64,000 nucleotides of DNA from Closterium sp. Naga37s-1 (taxonomy: Eukaryota > Streptophyta > Zygnematophyceae > Desmidiales > Closteriaceae), in contig CANJKZ010000724.1 of NCBI GenBank assembly GCA_947471745.1, forward strand, positions 2,210,501-2,274,500. The letters run 5' to 3'. A model generated the notes under the pieces. That model was not told the DNA's origin. It was given only the letters and a program-made list of their open reading frames with translations, and made no database searches. Both the position numbers and the translations under genes were made by a program. Positions 1-11,125 of the stretch are shown in pieces. The stretch's first letter is position 1. Every line of letters begins with the position of its first letter.

Positions 1-1743
1 AGTGCGGCTCCACCTAAGATTGAGGTGCCGAATCGCTTCTCAGGAGCGCCTGGAGAGGAGCCCACACTGAAGAATTACCTTATGATGGTGGATGACATCC
101 GATACTGCTGGGAGAGGGAGGGGTTTGATCCCATTGAATTCTTCAGAGGATTGGGGAGAACGCTCAAGGGGGAAGTGCTGACGCACTACCGGGTGGAGAG
201 ACAAGGGTTGTTGCTGCAGAGTAAACGGGGAGACTTCGCGCCAGCGGAAATCACCGACTGATTCCTGGAAAGCCTGCGAGAACAATTCCCGGGACATTCG
301 GCAGATCGGATGACAGAGTTCCAAGATTTTAAGAGAGCGAGAGGAGAATCTCTGCTAGCGTACTATAATCGACTGCTGGAGCTGGCCGAAGACATGGGCT
401 GCCTGGAAGAATGGACCTTGGTGTCGAAGTTTGTGGGTGGATTGGATGAAGACCTGATGCAAGATATGCGGAGCCGACTGTACGCGGTGGGGATGAAGGC
501 GAAATTGCGACAAGTGTATCAGGTGGCGAAAGAGGTAGAGGAGGGAAGAAGGTTCTTCGATGGGTTACGCGGAGCGAGCTCAGGAAGATCAGGCGAACGC
601 AGAAGGCCGGCATGGGCTGCGGTGCAAGGAAAGCGGATGGAAGAAGAACGGAGAGAAAAACCATTTGAAGACAAGCGACGGTGTCACAAGTGCGAAGAAC
701 ACGGGCATCTGCGAAAGGATTGCACCATCGACATCATATGCGACATCTGCAAGGAGAAAGGGCATTTCAGGCGGGATTGTCCCAAGGCGCCGATCTGCAC
801 CTTCTGTAGGAAACGGGGACATACGGAAGAAAGGTGCTACAGCAAGAAGGAGAAGGGGGGAGAAAAATCCGCTAGAGAACAACAGTTGGAGCGGGAGTTA
901 GCAAAGCTGAAGGCGCAGATGGGTAAGGTGGAGATCAGCGAAGATCCGGAGAAAGCGTTACTAGCTTGGGAAGACGAGGGAGAGGAAGATTACGGGGAGG
1001 GAGAAGCTGAGTATGGGACAATGGCTATGTCACCTAGGGACCGAGAAAGTTTGGGGTTGAGGAGTGGAGGGAAAGACGGTAGAGCGGAGCCAAAGCAGCC
1101 AATGAGAAGGACTTCAAAGGTACCTGAGGGGACTAACAAGCCGAAGACAGCCCGGCGGCACCCTGAAGAGCGACTGGTCTGCCAGCCCACGGCTCTGGTG
1201 GTGGAACCGAAAGCTGTAGCGGTACGAGGGATTCTGGTAGAAAATGCCGTGGTGGATACAGGCGCGCAGAGTGTGTTGCTGGGAAGAAAGCTGACCGAGC
1301 AGCTAAAGGCGCAAGGAGGTTGGGAAACAGTGAGACGGGGAATACTGATCATGACCGCAGAGGGAGGGGCTCCTAAGTGGATGCCATGCACTAAGGATCT
1401 GATTGAGATTACGCTGCAGCCGGGAGGGGAGGGAGAGACAACGATAAGGGTGCAGTGCGGACTGACAGAATCAGACGACTACGACATTTTACTGGGAATG
1501 GAGTTGCTCTACAAGATAGGGACTACGATATGCACCTGGCAGGAGCAAGTGCTATACCGCTCGGATTTCTGGGAGGAAGGGAAGGAGCTGAGTGAGCTGC
1601 CGGTGCGTTTCATCAAGACTGAACCAAAGAAAGCCTGGACGGCAGGAGGCATGGGGAGAGGAGGAAGTAAAAGCCTGCTGGAAGAAAGGGGACAGAAAAG
1701 TGAGAAGGGTGGAGGAGAGAAAAGGGAGGGAAGGCTTCAATGA
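1..1743 (+). pseudogene. Ty3-type gag-protease, copy 1 (5' end outside window)
   Basis: The frame is open from base 1 to 1743 except for one TGA at 259-261. The first part is a retrotransposon gag domain. It is alignable by eye with the gag at 17241-18830: both share LKNYLM near the start and FQDFKR after the conserved FPGH. Three CCHC zinc knuckles (C-x2-C-x4-H-x4-C) lie at about 682-843 and would bind the element RNA. A basic and acidic linker follows, then an aspartic protease with active site DTGA at 1255-1266. The reading frame then runs into a tail that is repeated 1.27 kb downstream, so reverse transcriptase and RNase H are missing. The stop codon and this deletion mark it as defective. 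The gag-PR assignment is firm; the exact family is not. Confidence 0.85.
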
Positions 1744-1776
1744 GAAGGGAAGTTCAGCCGGACTTGCATCACGACA
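1674..1776 (+). repeat. 103-bp element tail, left copy
   Basis: This segment is nearly identical to 2945-3047, with only a few mismatches. It contains a purine-rich run (GGAGAGAAAAGGGAGGGAAG) resembling a polypurine tract. In the right copy it directly follows the integrase ORF, so it is probably the 3' tail of the Ty3 element. Here it sits right after the protease, showing that the middle of the element was lost. Confidence 0.75.
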
Positions 1777-1789
1777 GCTGTCACATTAT

Positions 1790-1948
1790 TAATGCCGGAC
1801 TGCCCTCGAGGTACCCTGGCACTCCCAGCCGGCTACTAGCAGGTCCACTTTTCCCCAATTCTTTACGTATTCTTTGGTAATCTGCTTCACATCCCATTTC
1901 TTGTTCTGCATGGCCTCCTTCACCACATCTTTCCTCAGCTGGGCGGGG
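1790..1948 (-). pseudogene. C5 cytosine methyltransferase-like fragment, inverted inside the Ty3 element
   Basis: On the minus strand about 50 codons read YPAQL, then a WDVKQI segment, then VDLLVAGWECQG. The last block resembles motif IV of C5 DNA methyltransferases (usually D-x-x-x-G-x-P-C-Q), with the Cys-Gln pair kept and Pro replaced by Glu. The fragment is opposite in direction to the flanking gag and integrase and joins the integrase near 1949-1957. Cytosine methyltransferases carried inside LTR retrotransposons have been reported in dinoflagellates and charophyte algae. The family assignment rests on one motif and is an inference. No other methyltransferase motif is present, so it cannot be active. 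Confidence 0.45.
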
Positions 1949-2974
1949 TACCGATGATCGCTGGATTTGGCAGGAGAGCTGCCGCTGTCTACCAAAGGAA
2001 AGCAGTATATTCTGGTAATGATAGAGCATACCAGCAAGTGGGTGGAGGCCAGGGCCTTGTCCAGCAAAAACAGCAGCTTGATTGCTGAGGCTTTCGTGCA
2101 AGAGGTGCTCACCAGGTACGGAGCGTGCGGGGAGGTGTTGACTGACCAGGGGACCGAATTCCAAGGCAGCTTCGAGGAGATGCTGAAAGAGAACCGGATT
2201 ACTCATCGTGTGACTTCAAGGTACCACCCGCAGTCGGATGGATTGACCGAACGAATGATACAGACCTTGAAGAAGGGACTGAGGGCATACGGGGAGAACA
2301 ACAAGAGGAATTGGGACAAGGAGCTCCCCTGGATTCTGGCGGGATACAGGTTTGCTAAGCAGTCTGCTCTGAAGAATTTGTCACCCTACCATCTGCTGTA
2401 CGGTCGGGACCCAGTCTTACCTGTGGATGCACCGAAGCTGTTGTCGGTTGCCGTGGAGGCAGACGAGCCTGGTTTATGGGCCGAAGTAGCACAGAAGAGG
2501 GCACGGTACCTGAGGGAGCTGACACCAGCAGCCTTGGACAATTTACACGTCGCGCAGCTGAGGGATGAACGCCGATATCAGCAACGCAAGGAGGAGGGTA
2601 AAGGAAAGCAGAGGGAGGCTATAGCGGCAGGACAGGAGGTATACCTGAGGAAGGCGAAGAGGGACACACTGGACCTAGCCGTGGGTCCTGAACGGTGGAA
2701 GGTGAAGGAAGTGCGGGAGTTGGGAGTCCTAGTGTTGGAGGATCAGCGAGGAAAGAAAGTCAAGGAGCATGTGACGAATGTGGCTCGAGCGAAGGGAGTG
2801 CAGATTCAGGCTAAGGATCCCGTGACCAGAGCTGCTGGAGCTGCTGCTCAGGCACGGGAGGGGGCAGGGTCGCCTGATACACGCGGAGGGAAGGAGAGTA
2901 AGCTCATTACATATGCCAGGAGGAACAAGGGTCAGGGGGTGTCACCTGCTGGAAGAAAGGGGACAGAAAAGTGA
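1949..2974 (+). pseudogene. Ty3-type integrase, 5' truncated
   Basis: The core catalytic triad of a retroviral-type integrase is visible: Asp in SLDLAGEL (1958-1981), Asp in TDQGTEF (about 2141-2161) and Glu in LTERMIQ (about 2243-2263), with the conserved HPQSDG before it. The C-terminal part contains a GPERWKV block like the GPY/F module of Ty3 integrases and a basic tail, ending at a stop at 2972-2974. A TGA at 1955-1957 lies just before the catalytic core, and the zinc-binding HHCC region is missing because the junction with the inverted fragment cuts it. It would insert cDNA if complete; here it is a remnant. Confidence 0.85.
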
Positions 2975-3047
2975 GAAGGGAGGAGGAGAGAAAAGGGAGG
3001 GAAGGCTTCAATGAGAAGAGAAGTTCAGCCGGACTTGCATCACGACA
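2945..3047 (+). repeat. 103-bp element tail, right copy
   Basis: Partner of 1674-1776. It begins inside the last codons of the integrase ORF and carries the same purine-rich run, so it is likely the true 3' end region of the element before its LTR. I could not identify an LTR after it. Confidence 0.75.
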
Positions 3048-3391
3048 CTTTGACATTTACCTACACAGTACATGATGTTGTAGTTGTTGGTGCGTTGCAT
3101 GAACACATATACACCCTGCACCCCCTTTGCTATCATCCTGCACTCTCAAAAACGTATTCAGACAAGTGTGACTATAATGAATCCCCCCCTGGGCGAACAC
3201 GAACATGCTCGCCTTGAACGTGTTCGTGTTCGTCTCCAGCAGCTAATTGTTCGCCTCCTAGGGCGAACGGCGAACACAGATTTTCAGTCAAGTAGTTCGC
3301 CGAACCGAACACTGTTCGGTTCGGCAGAAGGCCATGTTCGAGTGGGGTCGAACACGAACATGTTCGAGTTCGGCCCCTGCTCATCCTTAAT
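3048..3391. other. Non-coding, rich in GAAC/GTTC inverted repeats
   Basis: No gene is seen. From about 3185 to 3380 the sequence is dominated by alternating CGAACACGAAC and GTTCGTGTTCG words on both strands, which would fold into several hairpins. The clearest one is listed separately. Confidence 0.6.
3300..3324. repeat. Near-perfect 25-bp palindrome
   Basis: CCGAACCGAACA, one central C, then TGTTCGGTTCGG: two 12-bp arms with no mismatch. It lies within a wider zone of GAAC/GTTC repeats. Confidence 0.9.
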
Positions 3392-3555
3392 TCGGTGCAT
3401 GGCATTTGGTGCATGTTTGGTGCATGTTTGGTGCATGGCATTTGGTGCATGGCATGGCATTTGGTGCGTGGCGGATGGTGCATGGCAGATGGTGCATGGC
3501 AGATGGTGCATGGCAGATGGTGCATGGCAGATGGTGCATGACAGATGGTGCACGG
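3392..3555. repeat. 14-bp tandem repeat (GGTGCATGGCAGAT) and variants
   Basis: About six clean units follow degenerate units with ATTT. On the minus strand the array begins a few bases downstream of the splice donor of the LRR exon at 3566-3640. The same array sits at the same place in LRR-A (34258-34346) and, shortened, in LRR-B (43392-43428). Confidence 0.9.
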
Positions 3556-3565
3556 CAGCACGCAC

Positions 3566-3640
3566 AGTGAAGTCAAGTCTGTGAGGCTGAAGATCCACGC
3601 AGGCAGCTCCCCAGACAGTTGACGATTCCTCAACAAGTGC
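3566..3640 (-). pseudogene. LRR-E fragment: exon of the LRR4 type
   Basis: A 75-nt exon with acceptor CAG and donor GTGCGT encodes [18 protein letters not shown], nearly identical to the corresponding exons of LRR-A (34354-34428), LRR-B (43437-43511) and LRR-C (58840-58914). Exon length and phase are conserved. With the exon at 4247 it is all that is left of an LRR gene; nothing further downstream is present. Confidence 0.75.
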
Positions 3641-3805
3641 CTGACGATGCGCGCAGTCAAGAGAGTAGGAGCAGTCAAGAGAGTAGGAGCAGTCATGAGA
3701 GGAGCAAACATGGGAAAAGAAAGAAGCATGCAATTTTACCTTTCATGCTGAAGTGCCATCCACAACGCCTCACATGCCCTTCAGGCTTCGCACATAAGGT
3801 AGGGT

Positions 3806-4230
3806 GCCATCACATGCCATCACATGCCATCACATGCCATCACATGCCATCACATGCCATCACATGCCATCACATGCCATCACATGCCATCACATGCTAT
3901 CACATGCCATCACATGCAATCACATGCAATCACATGCAATCACATGCCATCACATGCCATCCCATGCCATCCCATGCCATCCCATGCCATCACATGCCAT
4001 CACATGCTATCACATGCCATCACATGCCATCACATGCCATCACATGCCATCCCATGCCACCCATGCCATCCCATGCCATTTCCCATGCCAACCCATCCCA
4101 TCCCATGCCATCCCATGCCATCACTTGCCATCTCATGCCATCCCATGCCATCACATGCCCTCCCATGCCACCCATGCCATCCCATGCCGTTTCCCATGCC
4201 AACCCGTCCCATCCCATGCCATCACATGCC
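3806..4230. repeat. 10-bp tandem repeat (CATCACATGC) and variants
   Basis: About 42 units of CATCACATGC/CATCCCATGC. On the minus strand it lies directly downstream of the splice donor of the LRR3-type exon. Equivalent arrays are at 34692-35196, 47301-47556 and 59071-59452. Confidence 0.95.
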
Positions 4231-4246
4231 CCTCACCCGGCCTTAC

Positions 4247-4302
4247 AGAGACTGCAGCTTCTGCAGCTGGGAGAGCTCGTCTGGTAGTGACTCCAGTAGA
4301 TG
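4247..4302 (-). pseudogene. LRR-E fragment: partial exon of the LRR3 type
   Basis: It encodes LLESLPDELSQLQKLQSL, ends at donor GTAAGG (4246-4241), and matches exons at 35213, 47571 and 59467. Its 5' end is replaced at about 4300 by the reverse-transcriptase element, so no acceptor remains. The RT reading frame runs through it to the TAA formed at the donor. Confidence 0.75.
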
Positions 4303-6967
4303 GATCTTCTTGTCCGCTTGCTCCCGCGCCGCCCAGCCCCTGCCTTTCTGCGCCTCTGGATCCCTAGTGCTAATAGGGTCGGTAATGGTGACGTCGCATA
4401 CGTAGACGGCCCCACTGCTTCTGTCCGTCATTGTAAAATCAGCCGTCTGTTCCTCAATGGGGCAGTGCGCCGACGACTCGCCGTGGACAATGAACCCCGC
4501 GTCTTGGGCCATGCTAATGCAGGCATCGCGCAGCTCGTTATGGGTGTTGATGCGATGCTTGCCCGTGCCGCAGCGGAGTAGGTGGTTAGGGAGGCGGGGG
4601 TCTGTGATGGCGATGTGGTCAGCGCAGTCACACTTCTTCGGTGTGGAGAAGGGGAGGGCCAGCCGGAAACGCACGGCATTAGAGAAGTGAGTGGGCCCTA
4701 TCCTCCTGTTGGCCGCAATGGGGATAGCGGTCAGCCAATCCCCGGTCCCGTAACCGGTCAGTGAGTACATGCGCTGTGTGTGTCCGCACAGGGGGTTCAG
4801 CGCCATCCGTCGTGTCTCCTTGACCTGTGCGGCATATCTGCTCCCATGTACCCTCAGTGCCAATGCGTGCTGGAGCCTGATGTCTGATCGCTGCAGCCGC
4901 TCTTTCTCCAGGATCTCCCGCGCGTCTTCCGGTAAAGCCGCTTCGCACTCCGATAGCCATGCGTGGAGAGGCGTGGTGACGTCTGCAGGCAGCAGCATGT
5001 GGTCCCGAGCCTGCGTCAACGCGCCATCAGGGGCGCCGTCCAGCGATGCCAGGAAAAGCGCGGCCTGTGTTAAGCTCGCTGCATACCCGTATACTCCCTC
5101 GGTTAGGGGGTCGGTAATGCCTATTCCTCCCAGGGACGGCGGCAGTGAGGCCTGCGCCCAGACACGTGCTTGTTCAATGCGGCAGGTGGGGACGCGGATG
5201 CCGCATGCTGTGAGTAGCGCTGCAAGCAGATCAGTGCCCCACTGACTCCAGGTTTCGAGAGGCAGAAGGCGAAGAGGTGTCGTTCTGGTGAGGTATGCCA
5301 CCCGCCTCGAGATACAGCGGGTGAGCAATAACGATGCTACCTGGGGGTCGGCTTTCTCAAGGAGTGGCAAGGGTTTTGCCATTTCCTGTAGCTGACCCGA
5401 CAGGAATTGTGACGCCCCGCTGTCAGGGCCCACGAAGCTTCCCAGCAAGCGCACGCCGTCGTGGGAAAATGGGACTCCCTGCGGCAGCTGATCCTTCACT
5501 GCTTCTTCCCTGCTCCAGGCTGCGCATTTCTGCGCGTTGTGTCTTAGCCCCAGGTGCGCCAATCTCTCGGTGAAGTGATTGAATGCGGCTACAGTGTCCG
5601 CCGCCTTCCCCAGGAATGTGACATCGTCGGCGTAAGCCAGACAAAGCACATGGGGATATGCCTCAGCAGTGTTGCGTAGTGCTGGGTGTATTCCCGCCGC
5701 AAACAGTAAAGGGCCAAGTGGGTCCCCTTGACGCACGGCCCGTTCGCTGGTCAGCGGGTCACATTCGAAATTTGCGTCGAGGTGCAACTTGGACGGGTTA
5801 CCATAGGTCAGTTTCACCAGCGGCACTAGTGGCGATAGCCCGGGTTCTTGTAACGCCGTCGCGATAGCTTGTCGGGATATGTTGTTGAATGCATTCGAGA
5901 TGTCGGTCTGCAGCACCAGGCTGTTGGGTAGCTTGTCCAGGTACGCACGCGCCACGTGGATAACTGCCTCGGCTCCTCCTGGCACAGCCACTCCATACTG
6001 TAGGGGCAGAAAATAGTCACGTGCAGCCTCGCCCGTGGCTGCGAGGGCTGCCTTGGCTGTCAGCCGAGTGATGCACTCGCCAATCGCGATTGGTCGAGCC
6101 CCCCCACCAGGTTTGGCCAGTGCTATAAGTCGCGAGGCTGTCAGTAGGTCCGCCATCGGTGCCGGTAGGTTGCCCCCCAAAATGGTGTTTATCAATGCGT
6201 GCAGATGGGTGCTGACTCGCCCGTTCGTGATTGCCGCGTCGCGCATGTGTTCGAAAGTCGTTCCCGAAGGTCCGGCACCGACCCCGTTCTCGCACCTCCC
6301 CAGCAGTTTGGCGAAGTCAGCGTGGGTGATGGATAATTTTGACTCGGGCGTGGGTGGCCACGTCATTTGTCCTGGTTCGGCTGGCGGATGTTTCAGTCGG
6401 AGCTCCTCCAGAATTTCTGGTGTTGGTTTGCAGACTGGCGTTGACTCCAACGCCAACACGGCTCGGCACAGGCTACCACGTTTCGCCAGGCCCTCGGCTC
6501 GGCTGATGACCCCGGTAGCATCGGGCTAATGACGTGGTGGCGCGGGTGAGTTGACTGCTTCAATCGCGTCCTTGTACAGTTTGTCCCACTCGCCACGCTG
6601 GAAGGCTCGGAGCCGGGCCTTGATCTGGGGCCAGTTCGGTTTCCGTGGCGAGTTTTGGCGAAGCGTCAGACGTGGCAGAAAAAGGAGAAGGCGCCAACCT
6701 GCCTCTGATTCCGGGTTTCGTGACAGGTGGAGTAACGGGGTCAGTAGCGTCAGCGAAAACAACTGGCACAAGTTTGGCGGTAACCGCCGTGCCAGAGATG
6801 GCTGCCGACTGTCGCAGAGGGCAGGGATATCGCAGTTCGCGATGTCTGCGAACCAGTCTTCCCGCATCGCCAGCTCCTCTGGCGTGAAATAGCGAGGGTG
6901 ATTGGGATTATCTCGCACCGCCGCCGTGTCTGTCGCGGCCCGATGTCGCCCGGTGCGGCCCGTCCTC
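4300..6967 (-). pseudogene. Non-LTR retrotransposon reverse transcriptase with endonuclease-like C-terminus
   Basis: One minus-strand frame runs from 6967 to 4243 with a single TAG at 6528-6526. Counting from the Met at 6459, RT motifs are: GAGPSG (61-66), RPIAIGE (122-128), QTDISNAF with the first Asp at 186, RQGDPLGPLLF (243-253) and YADD (276-279), so the polymerase active site is intact. Near the C-terminus C-x-C-x13-H-x3-C (610-630), then a YVCDVTITDP block, resembles the zinc knuckle and PD-(D/E)XK-like endonuclease of REL-type LINEs; this part is inference. The segment before the TAG matches the N-terminal region expected in such proteins (RRLPPN and AFQRGEW blocks). The last 20 codons come from an LRR exon, so the element's own 3' end is lost. 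Confidence 0.8.
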
Positions 6968-6969
6968 GC

Positions 6970-8733
6970 TTATGATGGCGTGGTGGGAATTTCGCCCGTA
7001 CGATCGGCATCGGACGGTCCACCAGCGGTGTCCCTTTGCTCGCCAAGGGACTGCCTTGCTCTTGCTCCCGTCCTCCTCCCGTTCTCCCTTACTCCTTCCT
7101 CTCCCTCCGTCTCTTCATCTTCGCTCGAGGGCATGGGCTCCTCCCTATAAGAGGGGTCCGTTCCCTCTTCGTCATTATCTAGCCTGGTTAAAGCCCTTCG
7201 AGCCTCCGACTGGTAGCCGTTCTCTGGCCCTCCTCCCTGTCCGCTAGCTGCTTCACGCCCTCCGCCTCGCGCTCCTCGGTCTCGCGATGGTGATTGCTGG
7301 TGTGACCGATTACTCGCCAATGCGCGTTGGCGCTGCGTCGGTTGCGTTCGAAAAGCCGTCGTCTGCCTCCGGAGCGGGGACCATGGCGACGGGGTCCCCG
7401 CCGCCGTCTGCTCCGAAGCCCGCGATAGTAGACGCTGAAAAGACTCTTCCCCTCATATCCGCGGGTCCTCACGCCGTGAACGAGTCTGCGCCGTCTGCGC
7501 CGGCTGTTGCTCCTCCCGCTCCGACTGTCGCTCCTGTTCCCCCTGCTCCCGTTGCGGCGCCGACGACGGCTGCTCCTGCAGGGGAAGTTGCTGTTCCCCC
7601 TGTCCCTGTCCCTGGCGCTCCTGGGGCACCTGTCGTCTCTGTCCCCGGCGAGCTTGCGCCGGCGTCTGCTTCTTCCCCGAAGGCGGCGTCCGCCACCACT
7701 GTCGGCCCGGCCCCGATGGTTGCGCCTCCCGGCGCGAACTTGATGGCTCCCGCTCTGCCGCCAGCAGTCCCTGTTGGTGAGCCGTCTCGTCCCCCGTCGC
7801 CTGACCGCCGTCTCTCCCGGCCCCATTCTCCAGCGCCCCAACAGGAGCGCGAGTCGTCGCGGCGCCGGCGCAACTCCCCCCGGCGCTATCAGCAGCAGGC
7901 CCAGTGGCCCGCTCACCCGGGTGGCAATGGGGGCTGGAGGGGTCCCCACGGGCGTGGTGGCGGCGGGAGGTATCGTCCGCCCGTGACAATGGCGGATCTT
8001 CAGCGGGAGGTGTCCCGGGCCGTGCGCGAGGAGAGGGCGGCGCAGAGCCAGAGCAGTTCGCTGCGGGCTGCGCCGGCGCCCGTGGCTCCTCGTCCGATTG
8101 TGCCTCCTGTGGTCTTTCCGCCGGCTGCTCCACTTCCTCCGCCTGTCGCCGCCCCGTCAGCTCCTTCTCCTTCTGTAGCGGCGCCAGCTCCCGGCTCTCG
8201 TCTGCATCTGCCGCCGGTTCCGCCAGTTGCAGGGGTGGAGTTTGTGGCCGCGGGCGGTGGCGCGGCAGCGGCTCAGTATGCAGCTGTTGAGCCGCTCCAA
8301 TTTCTGGCGGAGGCGCTTCAGCCTCCACAGACGCGTGTTCCCGAGTCGACTCTCGGTCAGCTCCACCGCCTCGCCGAGAGTCTCCACGCGTTGCTGCTGA
8401 TACAAGTTCTTGCTCACTCCTCACTCCCTGTAATCCCTCCTGAGACGTTCCGCGACCGTCCGCGCGAGACCTGCTTGGATGCGGCGGACCAGCTCGCAGT
8501 GCTGCTGGCGCCCGTGCTGGCTGTGCCCGCGGAGGGTGGCGCTGCTGCTGCGGGACAGCTGGACGAGGCTGTCCGGAGCTTGAGGCGGCATTTGCGCGCA
8601 GGATCTGGAGCCGCGGCGATCGGCGCAAGCACGCTTGTGGTCCGGGAGCTGTGGCGCTCCCTGACGGGCGTTCTTCACGCCCTCGGAGCTCACCGCATGT
8701 AGTTGCGGGCTCCCCTATATCTGTTCCCGCCAT
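6970..8733 (-). pseudogene. Possible N-terminal extension of the RT element (same frame)
   Basis: The RT frame continues upstream through a TAA at 6972-6970 and a TGA at 7455-7453 to an ATG at 8733 with an in-frame TAG just before it. The part at 7320-6970 is acidic and protein-like (SSEDEETEGEEG). The part at 8733-7453 is Gln/Arg/Glu/Pro-rich and lies opposite a long plus-strand ORF. Only one strand is likely to be real above 7300, and I cannot decide which. No known domain is recognised. Confidence 0.3.
7287..8702 (+). CDS. Hypothetical Pro/Ala-rich protein, 471 aa, possibly an ORF1 of a mobile element
   Basis: An uninterrupted ORF starts at ATG 7287. Residues 40-190 are Pro/Ala-rich and low in complexity. 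An Arg-rich patch and a Gly/Arg stretch (about 190-225) would suit RNA binding. The last 150 residues look helical and structured (LGQLHRLAESLHALL, LDEAVRSLRRHL). Similar composition is seen in the ORF entering the right edge at 63550. I do not recognise a family. The opposite strand is also open, in frame with the RT pseudogene, so this ORF may be an artefact of GC-rich sequence. It starts 33 bp inside the facing minus-strand ORF. Confidence 0.4.
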   Translation: MVIAGVTDYSPMRVGAASVAFEKPSSASGAGTMATGSPPPSAPKPAIVDAEKTLPLISAGPHAVNESAPSAPAVAPPAPTVAPVPPAPVAAPTTAAPAGEVAVPPVPVPGAPGAPVVSVPGELAPASASSPKAASATTVGPAPMVAPPGANLMAPALPPAVPVGEPSRPPSPDRRLSRPHSPAPQQERESSRRRRNSPRRYQQQAQWPAHPGGNGGWRGPHGRGGGGRYRPPVTMADLQREVSRAVREERAAQSQSSSLRAAPAPVAPRPIVPPVVFPPAAPLPPPVAAPSAPSPSVAAPAPGSRLHLPPVPPVAGVEFVAAGGGAAAAQYAAVEPLQFLAEALQPPQTRVPESTLGQLHRLAESLHALLLIQVLAHSSLPVIPPETFRDRPRETCLDAADQLAVLLAPVLAVPAEGGAAAAGQLDEAVRSLRRHLRAGSGAAAIGASTLVVRELWRSLTGVLHALGAHRM

Positions 8734-8870
8734 TCTAGGCCTCTATGTGTGATGCCATGTGTGTATGTCAACTCAGTAATATAGTTGTTTGCGCGGTGAG
8801 CTCTTGCCGTCCCCTCACGCGCGGCCGAAGGCCGCGCCGTCGAGCGTCGGCCGCCGAAGGCGGCCGGCGC

Positions 8871-9117
8871 GAGCGAAAAATATTGAACCCACCGAACAAT
8901 GAGGAGAAGAGGCCAAGGAGGCCTCTTAAGTATCTCACGGAGGAGAGGGCAGAGGGCAAAGGGAGAGGGCAGAGGCTAGGTGTCTCTCTCTCTCTCGCTC
9001 TCTCGAGCGAGCGAAAAATATTGAACCCACCGAACAATGAGGAGAAGAGGCCAAGGAGGCCTCTTAAGTATCTCACGGAGGAGAGGGCAGAGGGCAAAGG
9101 GAGAGGGCAGAGGCTAG
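8871..9117. repeat. Tandem duplication, about 109 bp copied at 138-bp spacing
   Basis: The block starting GAGCGAAAAATATTGAACCC at 8871 recurs at 9009 without visible change. Both copies run to the AGGCTAGGT just before a TC run. Confidence 0.9.
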
Positions 9118-10064
<947 letters not shown>

Positions 10065-10069
10065 TGGTC

Positions 10070-10198
10070 TGTTAAAGTTTAGAAGAAAGAAGAGGATTGC
10101 ACTAGCAAGAATGAGGATACAAATAGCAAACCCTAGAAGGGTTGTACTCGCTATAGAGCACCCCACTACAGGCTAGAGCATAAGATAACATTCTGACA
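10070..10198 (-). repeat. 3' LTR of the TRIM element
   Basis: 129 bp, identical to 11382-11510. On the minus strand it is preceded by the polypurine tract. Confidence 0.92.
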
Positions 10199-10969
10199 CA
10201 CCCCCATAGCCAAAGTGGGGTGTAATCAGCAGAGTAAGCAAAGGAGTACAAGCTCAGGGTGGATCACAATGTCACCACACATTCTGAGCACAAGTTCAAG
10301 AAGCAATAGTTTAAGTTCACAATTATGAGCAAAGCTAGTGGTAGTCACAACGGGCAAGTGAGGAGGAGGAGAGAGAGTGAGAGGAGAGGAGATAGGAGGC
10401 GACGGCTGAAGCTGCAGACACACAGGCAACAGGAGGCAGACTGGCACAGCGGCTACCGGACGAAGTCCCCGGAATACAGGAGTAACAGGCCCCGCGGCTA
10501 AAGTAGCGGCAGACGAGCAACGGACCCACGGGCGGCTGGCACAGCTGGCTACGACTGGGCTACCGGACGAAGTCCCCGGAATACAGGTGCTGCTGGCGAC
10601 ACGACGGCAACCTCCATTCAGCTTCCCCAAACTATCCCACTCCCCCCTGGCACATACTCGCTGCTACACCGCTAGCTCCACTCCCCCTTCACCCCCCCTT
10701 AGTACCACTCCACCGGCTCCAACACGTCCACCCCCCCTCAGCGGCAGCTGCAGCACAGGGAGACGGAGGAGGAGGAGGAGCAGGCGACGCCACACACCCG
10801 CCACCCCCCAACCGCCACCCCCCAACCGCCACCCCCCAAACCCTAAAAACAGGGTAGGGAGGTAGGGGGGGGGGGGCAACGCGCGGCCCCCCCCAGGGTC
10901 GCCTCGACAGGCGACGGGAGTTGGGCCGGGGCAGGTCGGGGCCGGGGCAGGTCCGGGACGGGGCAGCAG

Positions 10970-11125
10970 GGGCCGCGCACGGCTCCCCTGGGCAGCGCGA
11001 CGGGGCAGCAGGGCCGCGCGACGGGGCAGCAGGGGCCGCGCGCGGCTCCCCTGGGCAGCGCGACGGGGCAGCAGGGCCGCGCGACGGGGCAGCAGGGGCC
11101 GCGCGCGGCTCCCCTGGGCGGCGCG
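10970..11125. repeat. GC-rich repeat block inside the TRIM element
   Basis: Units of about 66 bp containing GGGGCAGCAGGGGCCGCG and GCGGCTCCCCTGGG repeat two to three times. A 30-bp word (GGCTACCGGACGAAGTCCCC and on) is also duplicated at about 10450 and 10560. Confidence 0.8.
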
